In this document: one piece after another, positions 47,338 to 55,231 of the stretch
Layout: each line of letters starts with the position of its first letter
Numbering within the stretch: the stretch's first letter is position 1
Source of the DNA: Pseudodesulfovibrio hydrargyri
GTDB lineage: Bacteria; Desulfobacterota; Desulfovibrionia; Desulfovibrionales; Desulfovibrionaceae
DNA length: 64,000 nucleotides
Assembly (NCBI RefSeq): GCF_001874525.1
Contig: NZ_LKAQ01000004.1
Location: forward strand, 248,001 to 312,000
Direction of reading: 5' to 3'
Translations under genes and position numbers: made by a program
Notes under the pieces: generated by a model
Told to the model about the DNA's origin: nothing
The model's database searches: none
Seen by the model: only the letters and a program-made list of their open reading frames with translations

Positions 47338-48357
47338 ATGATCGAGGCGAGACTCTGGAAACCGCTCAGGGACGGGGTGGTGCAATGCCGCCTGTGCAGC
47401 CACTACTGCACGGTCAAGCCGGGCGAGCGCGGCCAGTGCGGCGTGCGCGAGAACCGCGGCGGCGCGCTGTTTTCCCTGAACTACGGCAAGGTGGCGGCCG
47501 TCAACCTCGACCCGGTGGAGAAGAAGCCGCTCTACCACTTCCAGCCGGGGACCATGACCTTTTCCCTTGCCACCATGGGCTGCAACCTGGCCTGCACCTT
47601 CTGCCAGAACTGGTCCCTGTCCCAACCGCCGCGCGACGGCGCGCCCATCCGGGGGCAGGAAGCCACGCCCGGGGAGCTGGCGGCCGAGGCCGTGCGCCTG
47701 GGGGCCGCGTCCATCTCCTACACCTATTCGGAGCCGACCATCTTCTTCGAGCTGATGCAGGACACGGCCCGGCTGGCCCACGAGGCCGGGCTGAAGAACA
47801 TCATGGTCTCCAACGGGTTCATGAGCGGCGAGTGCCTGGACGCGCTCGGGGCCGACATCGACGCCATCAACGTGGACCTCAAGTGTTTCACCGAGGAGTT
47901 CTACAAGGACGTCTCGGGCGCGCGGCTTCAGCCCGTGCTGGAAAACCTGAAAAGAATCAAGCACGAGCTGAAGTGGTGGCTCGAGGTGACCACCCTGCTC
48001 ATCCCGGGCAGGAACGACTCGCCCGGGGAGCTGGACCGGCTGACCGACTTTTTGGCCAACGAGATCGGCACGGACACGCCGTGGCACATCTCCCGGTTCC
48101 ATCCCGACTACCGGATGACCGACGCCCCGCCCACGCCCGGCGGCTCGCTGGACACGGCCTACGCCATGGGCAAGGCCAAGGGGCTTGAGTACGTGTACAT
48201 CGGCAACATGCCCGGCTCCAACAGGCAGGATACGATCTGCCCTGGTTGCGGCAAGGAGCTGATCACCCGCTCCGGCTTCTCGGCCCGGGTGCGGGGCATC
48301 GAGAACGGCAAATGCCGGGCCTGCGGCCGGACCATCCACGGGGTCGACCTCGGTTGA
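47338..48357 (+). CDS. amrS: AmmeMemoRadiSam-system radical SAM enzyme AmrS
   Basis: A 339-residue radical SAM protein with CNLACTFC (C82, C86, C89) as the cluster motif and the family elements LCSHYCTVKPGERGQCGVR near residue 19, SYTYSEPTIFFE and GRNDSPGELDRLTDF. A C-terminal zinc-ribbon pair, CPGCG and CRACG, is present. It belongs to the PflA-like AmrS family, normally linked with AMMECR1 and MEMO1 genes; neither is in the window. The reaction is not established here. Confidence 0.88.
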   Translation: MIEARLWKPLRDGVVQCRLCSHYCTVKPGERGQCGVRENRGGALFSLNYGKVAAVNLDPVEKKPLYHFQPGTMTFSLATMGCNLACTFCQNWSLSQPPRDGAPIRGQEATPGELAAEAVRLGAASISYTYSEPTIFFELMQDTARLAHEAGLKNIMVSNGFMSGECLDALGADIDAINVDLKCFTEEFYKDVSGARLQPVLENLKRIKHELKWWLEVTTLLIPGRNDSPGELDRLTDFLANEIGTDTPWHISRFHPDYRMTDAPPTPGGSLDTAYAMGKAKGLEYVYIGNMPGSNRQDTICPGCGKELITRSGFSARVRGIENGKCRACGRTIHGVDLG

Positions 48358-48429
48358 CGGCTTGCAAACGGACCGCTTTTTCAGTAGGTATGCACACCTT
48401 GCGCAAGCAGCCACTGGCAGCGAGCCTGG

Positions 48430-48552
48430 TCAGGTGATCGAGGATTTCTCCTGGCAAGGCGCAAGAATGATTCAGGACCGCCGCGTATCTTAATACGCAA
48501 GGGTCTGAATCTTTCGCGGCAACGCGGCCAGGGGGAATCCTCGATCACCTGA
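48430..48552. repeat. 123-bp inverted repeat, copy C, abutting tRNA-Pro
   Basis: Perfect 17-base outer arms TCAGGTGATCGAGGATT (48430-48446) and AATCCTCGATCACCTGA (48536-48552), then CCTGG/CCAGG, a GATTCAG/CTGAATC stem and a central hairpin GCGTAT-CTTA-ATACGC. The right arm ends at the base before tRNA-Pro. It shares size, symmetry and core with the copies at 12907 and 53405. Confidence 0.8.
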
Positions 48553-48629
48553 CGGAGTGTGGCGCAGACTGGTAGCGCGCCTGCTTTGGGAGCAGGATGC
48601 CGGGGGTTCAAATCCCTCCACTCCGACCA
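48553..48629 (+). tRNA. tRNA-Pro (anticodon UGG)
   Basis: A 77-base cloverleaf: acceptor arm CGGAGTG/CACTCCG, D arm GCGC-AGACTGGTA-GCGC, anticodon stem CCTGC/GCAGG with loop TTTGGGA (anticodon TGG at 48587-48589), T arm with GGTTCAAATCC, discriminator A and an encoded CCA. The start CGG with a C1-G72 pair fits bacterial tRNA-Pro. Confidence 0.97.
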
Positions 48630-48637
48630 GCCGACAC

Positions 48638-48668
48638 AGGCCCCGGACTTCGGTCCGGGGCCTTTTTT
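48638..48668 (+). terminator. Terminator after tRNA-Pro
   Basis: Arms AGGCCCCGGA and TCCGGGGCCT with a CTTCGG loop, followed by T5-6. Confidence 0.92.
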
Positions 48669-48711
48669 CCCATCTTGCCATTCACCCCCATTCAGCATTA
48701 TCGTGTAATGT

Positions 48712-49158
48712 ATGAAGTACCTTCTCATCCTCGCCGTGGCGGTCCTGGCGGCCCTGTTCGGGCTGGCGCGCATGTCCGCAAGGACACCGGACCGGATCGG
48801 GCCGGTGGACGGAAGGCTCATGAGCTGCCCGGGCCCGGACAACTGCGTGTCGTCCGAGGCCGAAAACCCGGACCGGCGGATCGCGCCCCTGGCCGCAAGC
48901 GGGCCGGTGGACGATGTCATGAACCGGCTGGCCGAGGCCGTCGGGTACATGGACGGAGAGGTGGTCCAGGTGCGCGGCAACTACCTGCGCGCCGTGTTCA
49001 CCAGCCGGTTGTGGCGGTTCCGGGATGACCTGGAGTGTCTGTACGACCAGGCGGCGGGGCGCATCGAGGTGCGTTCCGCGTCCCGGGTCGGCTACTCGGA
49101 TTTCGGGGTCAACCGCAAGCGGGTGGAACGGCTGCGGGAGATGCTGGCCGGACGGTAG
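48712..49158 (+). CDS. DUF1499-domain protein
   Basis: A 148-residue protein with an N-terminal membrane anchor or signal (residues 3-20) and the DUF1499 core: LMSCPGPDNCVSSEA near residue 37, YLRAVFTSRLWRFRDDLE and RSASRVGYSDFGVNRKRVE. Family function is unknown. It precedes the hemerythrin gene by 41 bases. No clear ribosome binding site is visible at the ATG. Confidence 0.85.
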   Translation: MKYLLILAVAVLAALFGLARMSARTPDRIGPVDGRLMSCPGPDNCVSSEAENPDRRIAPLAASGPVDDVMNRLAEAVGYMDGEVVQVRGNYLRAVFTSRLWRFRDDLECLYDQAAGRIEVRSASRVGYSDFGVNRKRVERLREMLAGR

Positions 49159-49199
49159 ACAGCTTTTCCGGACGCGAAAAACCGGCTATGGAGGCGCAT

Positions 49200-49610
49200 A
49201 TGCAGATTGAATGGCACGAATCCCACTCGGTGGGCGTTCCCTCCATCGACGAGCAGCACAAGCGGCTCATGGCCCTGACCAACCGGCTCTTCCAGGCCAT
49301 CATGGACGAGGCCGGCGAAACGGCCCTGGAAGGCATCCTCAACGAACTGGCCGACTACGCCGCCTACCATTTCACCCACGAGGAGGAGCTGCTGCGCATG
49401 CACGGCTATCCCGAGGACCTCCTCGAAGAACACCGGGCCGAGCACAAGGCCCTGACCGACGAGGTCTACCGGTACATTGCCCGGTACCGGGAAGATTCCG
49501 CCAACCTGGACCTGTCGGTCTACGTCTTCCTGCGCGACTGGACCACAGAGCACATGAGCCGGTCCGATTCCAGGTACTCGGACTTTCTTATGGCCCACAA
49601 CGCCAAATAG
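49200..49610 (+). CDS. Bacteriohemerythrin
   Basis: A 136-residue non-heme di-iron oxygen-binding protein. Its iron ligands fall in the standard pattern: HSVGVPSIDEQHKRLM at the start, HFTHEEELLRMHGYP, then EEHRAEHKAL and a C-terminal WTTEHMSRSDSRY. ATG 49200 has GGAGG five bases upstream, preferred to ATG 49188. In anaerobes of this group such proteins carry or buffer oxygen. Follows the DUF1499 gene closely. Confidence 0.93.
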   Translation: MQIEWHESHSVGVPSIDEQHKRLMALTNRLFQAIMDEAGETALEGILNELADYAAYHFTHEEELLRMHGYPEDLLEEHRAEHKALTDEVYRYIARYREDSANLDLSVYVFLRDWTTEHMSRSDSRYSDFLMAHNAK

Positions 49611-49660
49611 CCTTTTCCCCGATTCACCGCGCGCGGCCCGCGCCTTGGGCCGGTCCCGAA

Positions 49661-49690
49661 TTGACGTCGTCACACCCCTCCGGCTACGGT
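49661..49690 (+). promoter_or_regulatory. Candidate promoter of DsrE-like gene
   Basis: TTGACG (49661-49666), 18-base spacer, TACGGT (49685-49690), 44 bases before the next start codon. Confidence 0.4.
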
Positions 49691-49734
49691 CGAGGGGCCT
49701 GTCTTTGGGGATCCGCGAATACCAAGGAGCGACC

Positions 49735-50076
49735 ATGTACTGTCTCTACGCATTCAACGGCGAACTGATGTGTTTCGTGCACGTCCTGCTCAACGCGCTG
49801 GACATGAAGGAAAAGGGCAAGGAGGCGATCATCGTCTTCGAGGGCATGGCCGTGAAGCTCGTGCCCGAACTGGAGAAACCCGACAACCCCTTCCACGTCC
49901 TCTACCAAAAGGCCAAGGATGCAGGGCTGATCGCGGGCGCGTGCAAGGCGTGCTCGTCCAAGCTCGGCGTGCTCGACGCGGTCAAGTCGGCAAACCTGCC
50001 CCTGCTCGACGACATGTCCGGCCATCCGTCCATGGCCGCTTACATGGACAAGGGATACACCATCCTGACCTTCTAG
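49735..50076 (+). CDS. DsrE-like small cytoplasmic protein
   Basis: A 113-residue soluble protein with an AAGGAG site. It resembles the DsrE/DsrF-like fold of sulfur-relay and related proteins: KEAIIVFEGMAVKLVPEL (beta-alpha core) and AGACKACSSKLGVLDAVK, which holds the cysteines at the usual active-site position, and a closing GYTILTF. Annotated in relatives simply as cytoplasmic protein. A role in sulfur transfer is possible but not shown. A GC-rich hairpin follows the stop codon. Confidence 0.68.
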   Translation: MYCLYAFNGELMCFVHVLLNALDMKEKGKEAIIVFEGMAVKLVPELEKPDNPFHVLYQKAKDAGLIAGACKACSSKLGVLDAVKSANLPLLDDMSGHPSMAAYMDKGYTILTF

Positions 50077-50084
50077 CCGACCGG

Positions 50085-50122
50085 TCCGCGCGTGCGGCGG
50101 GAGGGCCTGCCGCACGCGCGGA
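50085..50122 (+). terminator. Terminator-like hairpin after DsrE-like gene
   Basis: Perfect 14-base arms TCCGCGCGTGCGGC and GCCGCACGCGCGGA; a T6 run comes only 12 bases later, so it is not a classical intrinsic terminator. Confidence 0.5.
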
Positions 50123-50421
50123 ATCCCAAACGTTGTTTTTTCGGCGATTTTTCAAAAAAACAGGTAAAAACTTCACCAATTTCCCCGAAAAATCGAATTT
50201 TACCCGGCAAAATGCGGCCTCAAATGTGGACAGACCGGGGAATTTGGCTTACAGACAACTCGCTTTTGTACAGTTATCCGTTCGCGGACTAAGGGAAGGG
50301 GCGCCCGAAAGGGGTCCCGTTCTCTTTTTCCGCTCCAGGGCACAGGGGCGCGCCGCCCCTCCGGCCCGAACGGCAGCCGCGCCGCGTCCGCGCGGCCCAC
50401 GCTAAAAAACGCAGGTGAAAT
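50123..50421. other. Leader region of NSS transporter
   Basis: An AT-rich stretch (about 50128-50215) and TTGGCT...TGTACA (17-base spacer, near 50243-50271) are the only promoter-like signals. No gene is supported here. A GC-rich run follows to the transporter start. Confidence 0.35.
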
Positions 50422-51906
50422 ATGGCTCAACGTGAACAATGGGGCTCCCGCACAGGCTTTGTCCTGGCCGCGGTCGGATCCGCCATCGGTCTGGGGAACA
50501 TCTGGCGCTTCCCCTACATGGCCTACGAGAACGGCGGCGGCGCCTTTCTCATCCCGTACATCTTCGCCCTGCTGACCGCAGGCATCCCCTTCATGATCCT
50601 CGAATTCGGCATGGGCCAGAAGTTCCGGGGCTCCGCGCCCAAGGTCTTCCGCGCCCTCGGCGGGAAATGGGAGTGGCTCGGCTGGATGCAGGTCGTCGTC
50701 GCCCTGGTCATCTCCATCTACTACGTGGCCGTCATCGGCTGGACCATCAACTACACCGGGTTCGCCCTGAACCAGACCTGGGGGGCCGATCCCAAGGCGT
50801 TCTTCTTCGGCGACTACCTCGGTCTGAGCTCGTCGCCGCTGGCCCTGGGCGGCATCCGCTGGCCCATCCTGGCCGCGTGCACCCTGGCCTGGGCCGTCAC
50901 CTGGCTGGCCATCACCTCGGGCGTGCGCAAGGGCATCGAGCGGGCCTGCAAGATCCTCATCCCCCTGCTCTTCGTCCTGGTTCTGGTGCTCATCGCCCGC
51001 GTGGTCAACCTGCCCGGGGCCATGACCGGCCTGAACTACCTGTTCCACCCCGACTTCTCCAAGCTGGCCGACTTCACGGTCTGGGCCGACGCCTACGGCC
51101 AGATATTCTTCTCCCTGTCCATCGGCTTCTCCATCATGCTGGCCTACTCCAGCTACCTGCCCAAGGACTCGGACATCAACAACAACGCGGCCATGACCGT
51201 GTTCATCAACTGCGGCTTCTCCCTGCTCGCGGGCATCATGATCTTCTCCGTGCTCGGCAACATGGCCCACGCCACCGGGCAGGAAGTGTCCGACGTGGCC
51301 GGCGCGGGCGTGGGGCTGGCCTTCATCACCATCCCGGCGGCCATCAACACCATGCCCGCCCCCGCGTTCGTGGGCACCCTGTTCTTCCTCTGCCTGACCA
51401 TGGCCGGGGTCAGCTCGCACATCTCCATCGTCGAGGCCGTCAGCTCGTCCTTCATCGACAAATTCGGCCTGAGCCGCAAGCGGACCGCCACCATGGTCTG
51501 CGGCTTCGGCTTCCTCATGACCCTGGTCTTCACCACCGGCGGCGGGCTGCTCATCCTCGACATCGTCGACCACTTCGTCAACAACCTGTGCATCCTCGGC
51601 CTGGCCCTGGCCGAAATCCTGCTCATGAGCTACATAGTCGGCCTCGACGATCTGAACGCGCACGTCAACGCGGTCTCGGACTTCAAGGTCGGCCTCGCCT
51701 GGCGGCTCTGCCTCAAGCTCGTCACCGTGGCCGTGCTCGGCTACACCTTCGTCATGAACATCGTCACCGACCTGGGCACCCCCTACGGCGGCTACGCCCA
51801 GTCCGACCTCGCCCTGCTCGGCTGGTCCCTGCTGCCCGTGGCCTTTGTCCTCGCCCTGGTCGTGAGCCGCCGCCAGGCCAGCTACGGCTTCGTCCGCCAA
51901 AACTAA
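50422..51906 (+). CDS. Sodium-dependent transporter, NSS (SNF) family
   Basis: A 494-residue neurotransmitter:sodium-symporter homologue with about 12 membrane segments. The TM1 signature GFVLAAVGSAIGLGNIWRFPY (split here as FVLAAVGSAIGLGNIW and RFPYMAYENGGGAFLIPY) forms the Na1/Na2 and substrate site; a typical TM6 unwound segment lies in FFSLSIGFSIMLAYSSYLP. Family members import amino acids with sodium. It is followed 9 bases later by a MetS-like small subunit, as in methionine/alanine importers of the MetPS type. Confidence 0.95.
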   Translation: MAQREQWGSRTGFVLAAVGSAIGLGNIWRFPYMAYENGGGAFLIPYIFALLTAGIPFMILEFGMGQKFRGSAPKVFRALGGKWEWLGWMQVVVALVISIYYVAVIGWTINYTGFALNQTWGADPKAFFFGDYLGLSSSPLALGGIRWPILAACTLAWAVTWLAITSGVRKGIERACKILIPLLFVLVLVLIARVVNLPGAMTGLNYLFHPDFSKLADFTVWADAYGQIFFSLSIGFSIMLAYSSYLPKDSDINNNAAMTVFINCGFSLLAGIMIFSVLGNMAHATGQEVSDVAGAGVGLAFITIPAAINTMPAPAFVGTLFFLCLTMAGVSSHISIVEAVSSSFIDKFGLSRKRTATMVCGFGFLMTLVFTTGGGLLILDIVDHFVNNLCILGLALAEILLMSYIVGLDDLNAHVNAVSDFKVGLAWRLCLKLVTVAVLGYTFVMNIVTDLGTPYGGYAQSDLALLGWSLLPVAFVLALVVSRRQASYGFVRQN

Positions 51907-51915
51907 GGAGACACC

Positions 51916-52017
51916 ATGACCACTTCCGCCATCATCATGCTCTGCGTCGGCCTCGGCGTCACCTGGGGCGGCGCGATCTACTGCATCCGCCTGGCCATCA
52001 ACAGCAAACGCCACTAG
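51916..52017 (+). CDS. MetS-like small subunit of NSS transporter
   Basis: A 33-residue protein (MTTSAIIMLCVGLGVTWGGA then IYCIRLAINSKRH) with one membrane helix and a short basic C-terminus. AAGGAG sits 6 bases upstream and the gene starts 9 bases after the transporter stop codon. Size, single helix and position match the MetS-type small subunit required by some NSS amino acid importers. The function is inferred from position and shape. Confidence 0.8.
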   Translation: MTTSAIIMLCVGLGVTWGGAIYCIRLAINSKRH

Positions 52018-52040
52018 ACGGCGTTACGTTCGCACTGAAA

Positions 52041-52075
52041 AGAGGGCGGCATCTGCGATGCCGCCCTCTTTTTTA
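52041..52075 (+). terminator. Terminator of NSS transporter operon
   Basis: Arms AGAGGGCGGCATC and GATGCCGCCCTCT with a TGC loop, followed by T6. Confidence 0.92.
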
Positions 52076-52076
52076 C

Positions 52077-52190
52077 CTCCGACGGCCGGGGGAAGGGGGA
52101 AAGGGAACTCTTTGAAAAGGGCTTCCCTTTCCCCCTTCCCCCGGCCCCCCATCCCCCTTTCCCTCCTAAACTTTTTGGTGCCGCTTCGCG
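52077..52190 (+). repeat. Dispersed hairpin element, copy 5
   Basis: CCTCCGACGGCC leads into a perfect 23-base inverted repeat (52084-52106 with 52124-52146) of GGCCGGGGGAAGGGGGAAAGG type. The tract CCCCCCATCCCCCTTTCCCTCC, TAAACTTTTTGGTGCCGCTT and CGCGG follow. It begins directly after the T run of the preceding terminator. Confidence 0.85.
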
Positions 52191-52369
52191 GGGGTGTGCA
52201 CCCTCGTATCCTCCTGGGTACAGGGCGAGCGGCATATTGACAATCGGGGGGCGGCGCGGGTAGATAATGCTTCTGCTCTGGCGTAAAAGGGTCCTTTTGT
52301 GCGTATCACTGCATTCCCTTCGGCTTCCGGCCCTCTGTCCGGCGTTTTGCGCCGTCCGTGGAGCTGTCC

Positions 52370-53212
52370 ATGTACCTGAAGCGATATCTTTTCACCCTGG
52401 TCATCTACTACCTGCCCTACGCCCTGCTGGTGCGCTGGGTGGACGGCAACGGCGCGCAGCCGGGCGAGGCCCACGCCGTGGCCCATACCATCATGGGTCT
52501 GCTCTACGCCGTCATGAGCCTGAACCTGGTGGTCTTCAGGCCCCAGGCGCGGTTCGCCTTCGAGTCCTGGACGCACCGGACCCTGCGCTGGCTCATGTAC
52601 CTGACCCTGTACATCGGGCTGGTCCTGCTGCCCGCCTTGCTCCTGCTGTCCCATGATTCCGGGATGTTCCGCATAATTCTGCCGGTGCCTGCCCTGCTCT
52701 TCCTGGGCATGCTCTTTTCGCCCGTGGAAAAGGAGGACCCGGACGAACGGGAAGTGAAAAAAGTCCTGGCCGACGACGGCCCCAGGCGGTGGCTGACCTA
52801 TTACGGGTTATATCTGGCCGTGCCCTTTGCCGGAGGGCTGCTCATCGCCATGCTGGTCCCCGAGCCGTTCACCCTGCGGGCGCTGACCCTGTTCTCCCTG
52901 TCCGTGGTGGGTATGGCCCTGTGGATGCTCTACCGGCTGACCGTGGCCCGGCCCAACATCCGGTTCGCCTCCCTGACGCGCGGCCAGCGCTGGAAGCGGT
53001 TCTGGATCCACGCAGCCCTGTACCTGGCCCTAATCTTCGTCCTGCCCCGCGCGCTCGAAATCCTGTTCGGCCACGGCCCGGCCATGGACACATGGCTCAT
53101 GCTCCCGCTCCTGGCCTCGGCCGCCTACGGCCCGGACATGCTCAACGCCGCGCTCCGCATCCGCCCCAAAAAACCAAAACTCCGCCCGGAAACAGAAGAC
53201 GAACGCCTGTAA
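52370..53212 (+). CDS. Multi-pass membrane protein, unrecognised
   Basis: A 280-residue integral membrane protein with about eight hydrophobic segments (for example LFTLVIYYLPYALLVRW, WLMYLTLYIGLVLLPALLLL, IHAALYLALIFVLPRALEI) and a short charged loop EKEDPDEREVKKVLADD in the middle, ending in a basic-acidic tail. ATG 52370 has GGAG upstream; a GTG at 52358 is the alternative. I do not recognise a family. It stands alone between repeats. Confidence 0.65.
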   Translation: MYLKRYLFTLVIYYLPYALLVRWVDGNGAQPGEAHAVAHTIMGLLYAVMSLNLVVFRPQARFAFESWTHRTLRWLMYLTLYIGLVLLPALLLLSHDSGMFRIILPVPALLFLGMLFSPVEKEDPDEREVKKVLADDGPRRWLTYYGLYLAVPFAGGLLIAMLVPEPFTLRALTLFSLSVVGMALWMLYRLTVARPNIRFASLTRGQRWKRFWIHAALYLALIFVLPRALEILFGHGPAMDTWLMLPLLASAAYGPDMLNAALRIRPKKPKLRPETEDERL

Positions 53213-53274
53213 CGCCGCATGCGGGAATTCCGCGCCCAACACCCCCTCACCCCGGACCGCTAGACACAAAAAAA

Positions 53275-53293
53275 GCGTCGGGGATTCCGACGC
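53275..53293 (-). terminator. Terminator on minus strand, first of three GCGTC hairpins
   Basis: GCGTCGG (53275-53281) pairs with CCGACGC (53287-53293); on the minus strand T7 follows. It could end transcription from the hemolysin III gene, 240 bases away. Confidence 0.6.
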
Positions 53294-53318
53294 CATCCGA
53301 CTCCCACAACGCCCAAAA

Positions 53319-53387
53319 GCGTCAGCAGCGTAGCGCCCTGACGCCCCCCTCGCCCCCCAAAGCGTCGGCAGCGCAGCGCCCCGACGC
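53319..53387. repeat. Tandem pair of covarying 26-base hairpins
   Basis: GCGTCAG...CTGACGC (53319-53344) and GCGTCGG...CCGACGC (53362-53387) share the inner sequence CAGCG(T/C)AGCGCC and are 43 bases apart. The single arm difference (A to G) is matched by T to C in the other arm. Confidence 0.65.
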
Positions 53388-53404
53388 TCTTCCCCCCGCA
53401 CAGA

Positions 53405-53525
53405 GGCTTTCGAGAGTGGTGTGGCAGTGCATTTTTCGAGGGCGTGGCTGACCGCAGCGTAGTCCCCCTACGTGAGGATCAGCCGCGCCCTCGGAAAATG
53501 TGCTGACACGCCGCTATCGGAAGCC
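53405..53525. repeat. 121-bp inverted repeat, copy B
   Basis: Centred at 53465: outer arms GGCTTTCGA and TCGGAAGCC, inner arms TCGAGGGCGTGGCTGA and TCAGCCGCGCCCTCGG, centre CGTAG-loop-CTACG with CCGCAG to the left and TGAGGA to the right. It ends 10 bases after the hemolysin III stop codon. Inner arms differ from copy A but still pair. Confidence 0.8.
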
Positions 53526-53535
53526 GCCGCGCCAA

Positions 53536-54177
53536 CTACACGTAGCAGTACATGACCACGTAGTGACAGGCGCTGCCGCCGATGACGAAGAGGTGGAATA
53601 TCTCGTGGAAGCCGAAACGCCTGGGGAGCGGGTCGGGCCACTTCACGGCGTAGATGACCGCGCCCAGGGAATAGGCCAGCCCCCCGGCCACGAGCCAGGC
53701 CAGTGAGGCGGCGGACATGGCCTGGACCAGCGGGTAGATGCCCACCAGGACGAGCCAGCCCATGGCCAGGTAGATGCCCGTGGACAGCCAGCGCGGGGCC
53801 GTGATCCAGAAGACCTTCATGACGATGCCGCCGATGGCGATTCCCCAGACCACCCCGAACAGGGACCAGCCCCAGGGGCCGCGCAGAGGGATGAGGCAGA
53901 TGGGCGTGTAGGTGGCCGCGATATAGAAGAAGATCATGGAATGGTCCACCCGGCGCAGGAGGCTGACGCCCCGCTCGCTCACGGGCAGCCAGTGATACAG
54001 GGTGGAGGCGGTGTAGAGCAGGATCATGCCCCCGCCGAAGACGGAGAAGGCGACGATGTGCCACGGCAGGGCCGGGCTGGCCGCGCGGACGATGAGCAGG
54101 ACCGTGCCGAGCACGGCCAGGGCCGCCGCGATGCAATGGGTCAATCCGCTGACCGGGTCACGAAGCGATAGGATCAT
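53536..54177 (-). CDS. Hemolysin III/PAQR-family membrane protein
   Basis: A 213-residue seven-TM protein of the HlyIII/YqfA family. Conserved residues: YTASTLYHWLP (Ser and His of the zinc-type site), RRVDHSMIFFYIAATYTPIC and the late EIFHLFVIGGSACHYV. These residues resemble those used by PAQR hydrolases. The start at 54177 has GGGAG upstream; a longer frame to 54231 has none. True hemolytic action is not implied. Confidence 0.92.
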   Translation of the reverse strand: MILSLRDPVSGLTHCIAAALAVLGTVLLIVRAASPALPWHIVAFSVFGGGMILLYTASTLYHWLPVSERGVSLLRRVDHSMIFFYIAATYTPICLIPLRGPWGWSLFGVVWGIAIGGIVMKVFWITAPRWLSTGIYLAMGWLVLVGIYPLVQAMSAASLAWLVAGGLAYSLGAVIYAVKWPDPLPRRFGFHEIFHLFVIGGSACHYVVMYCYV

Positions 54178-54303
54178 GAGAGCTCCCTGGCATTGATGCC
54201 GACTCAACTGTCGCACAGTTGCCGGAAGCAAACAAGCGTTTGACGGCGGACTTTCCGTGACGGCCGGGCGGGCGAAGGGACACCGGGCATGGGTCGCGCC
54301 GGA

Positions 54304-54756
54304 TCAGAATCCGCCCCGGCTCCACGGTTCGATGTCCGAACTCGAACACTGCTCGGCGTCGTCGATCAGGTCGGCCAGGGTAAAGGTGTTCAGCCGGGCG
54401 TACATGGCGTCGGCGGCCTCCTGCCACAACCGGCGGGTCAGGCACTCCCTGATGCGGGCGCACCCCTTGTCGCCGGACCGGCACTCCACCAGGGAGCCGT
54501 CGCCCTCAAGCGCGTGGACCACCTCGCCGATGGGGATCTCGGCCGCGGGCTTGGCCAGGGAATGGCCGCCCCGGGGGCCGCGCTTGGACTTGACGAAACC
54601 CACGTCCTTGAGCTTGCGGATCAGCTTTTCCAGGTACTTGGCCGAGACGCCCTGGCGGTCGGCGATGTCCTGGATGCGCACCGGCCCCTCCTTCCCATGC
54701 TGGGCGATGTCGAGCATCATGCGCGTGCCGTAGCGGCTGCGTGTGGTCAGTTTCAT
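54304..54756 (-). CDS. Rrf2-family regulator, probable Fe-S sensor
   Basis: A 150-residue Rrf2 protein (IscR/NsrR relatives): helix-turn-helix SAKYLEKLIRKLKDVGFVKS, wing PRGGHSLAKP, and three cysteines C92, C99 and C105 (ECRSGDKGC, then ECLTRRLW) in the position where IscR-type proteins hold a 2Fe-2S cluster. It probably senses iron-sulfur status, NO or oxidation. AAAGGAG precedes the ATG. Targets are unknown; no isc or nif genes are in the window. Confidence 0.9.
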   Translation of the reverse strand: MKLTTRSRYGTRMMLDIAQHGKEGPVRIQDIADRQGVSAKYLEKLIRKLKDVGFVKSKRGPRGGHSLAKPAAEIPIGEVVHALEGDGSLVECRSGDKGCARIRECLTRRLWQEAADAMYARLNTFTLADLIDDAEQCSSSDIEPWSRGGF

Positions 54757-54801
54757 GAACGACTCCTTTCTGATTACTATCTAGATACCCGAGCCCTGGT
54801 C

Positions 54802-55104
54802 TCAGACTCCCCTTCCCAGGGACAGAAAAGCATTGAGATACCCCAAGATTACCATTATCTTTGCAAGATAGGCCCAGCCCTGACTTCCTGTATAGCGGCT
54901 GGCGCTGCGCCAGATTCCCACGGAAATGAACACCATGTAGACGAGCCGGAACAAAAAGACAGCCACAAATCCCCAGATTGATATGTTCAGCGTAAGGACC
55001 AAGAGCATTATCATCGTAAACAGGATATTGGCACCGAAACCGTATCCCCAGAAGGTGAGGGCAAGGCCCTCTTCGCCTCTCCAGATTCTCCCAATCAAAC
55101 TCAT
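54802..55104 (-). CDS. 100-residue membrane protein, unrecognised
   Basis: Two or three hydrophobic segments (WGYGFGANILFTMIMLLVLT, WGFVAVFLFRLVYMVFISVG, LAKIMVILGYLNAFLSLG). It is lower in GC than the neighbours and ends 45 bases before the Rrf2 start. Similar small proteins with a WGYG-type N-terminus are scattered in bacteria, but I can assign no function. Confidence 0.6.
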   Translation of the reverse strand: MSLIGRIWRGEEGLALTFWGYGFGANILFTMIMLLVLTLNISIWGFVAVFLFRLVYMVFISVGIWRSASRYTGSQGWAYLAKIMVILGYLNAFLSLGRGV

Positions 55105-55167
55105 TCTCCATCTCCCCGCAAATTGTACATCCGGATAATTCCGAATCTTCCCGTAGGGGAATTATCA

Positions 55168-55200
55168 CAAAAAAAAGGCCGCGACAACAATCGCGACCTT
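55168..55200 (-). terminator. Terminator of CbiL-like gene
   Basis: AAGG-C-CGCGA pairs with TCGCG-A-CCTT; on the minus strand T8 follows. It lies between the CbiL-like gene and the small membrane protein. Confidence 0.75.
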
Positions 55201-55231
55201 TGAGGTCTGATTTTTTGCAGAATCGTGCGGC

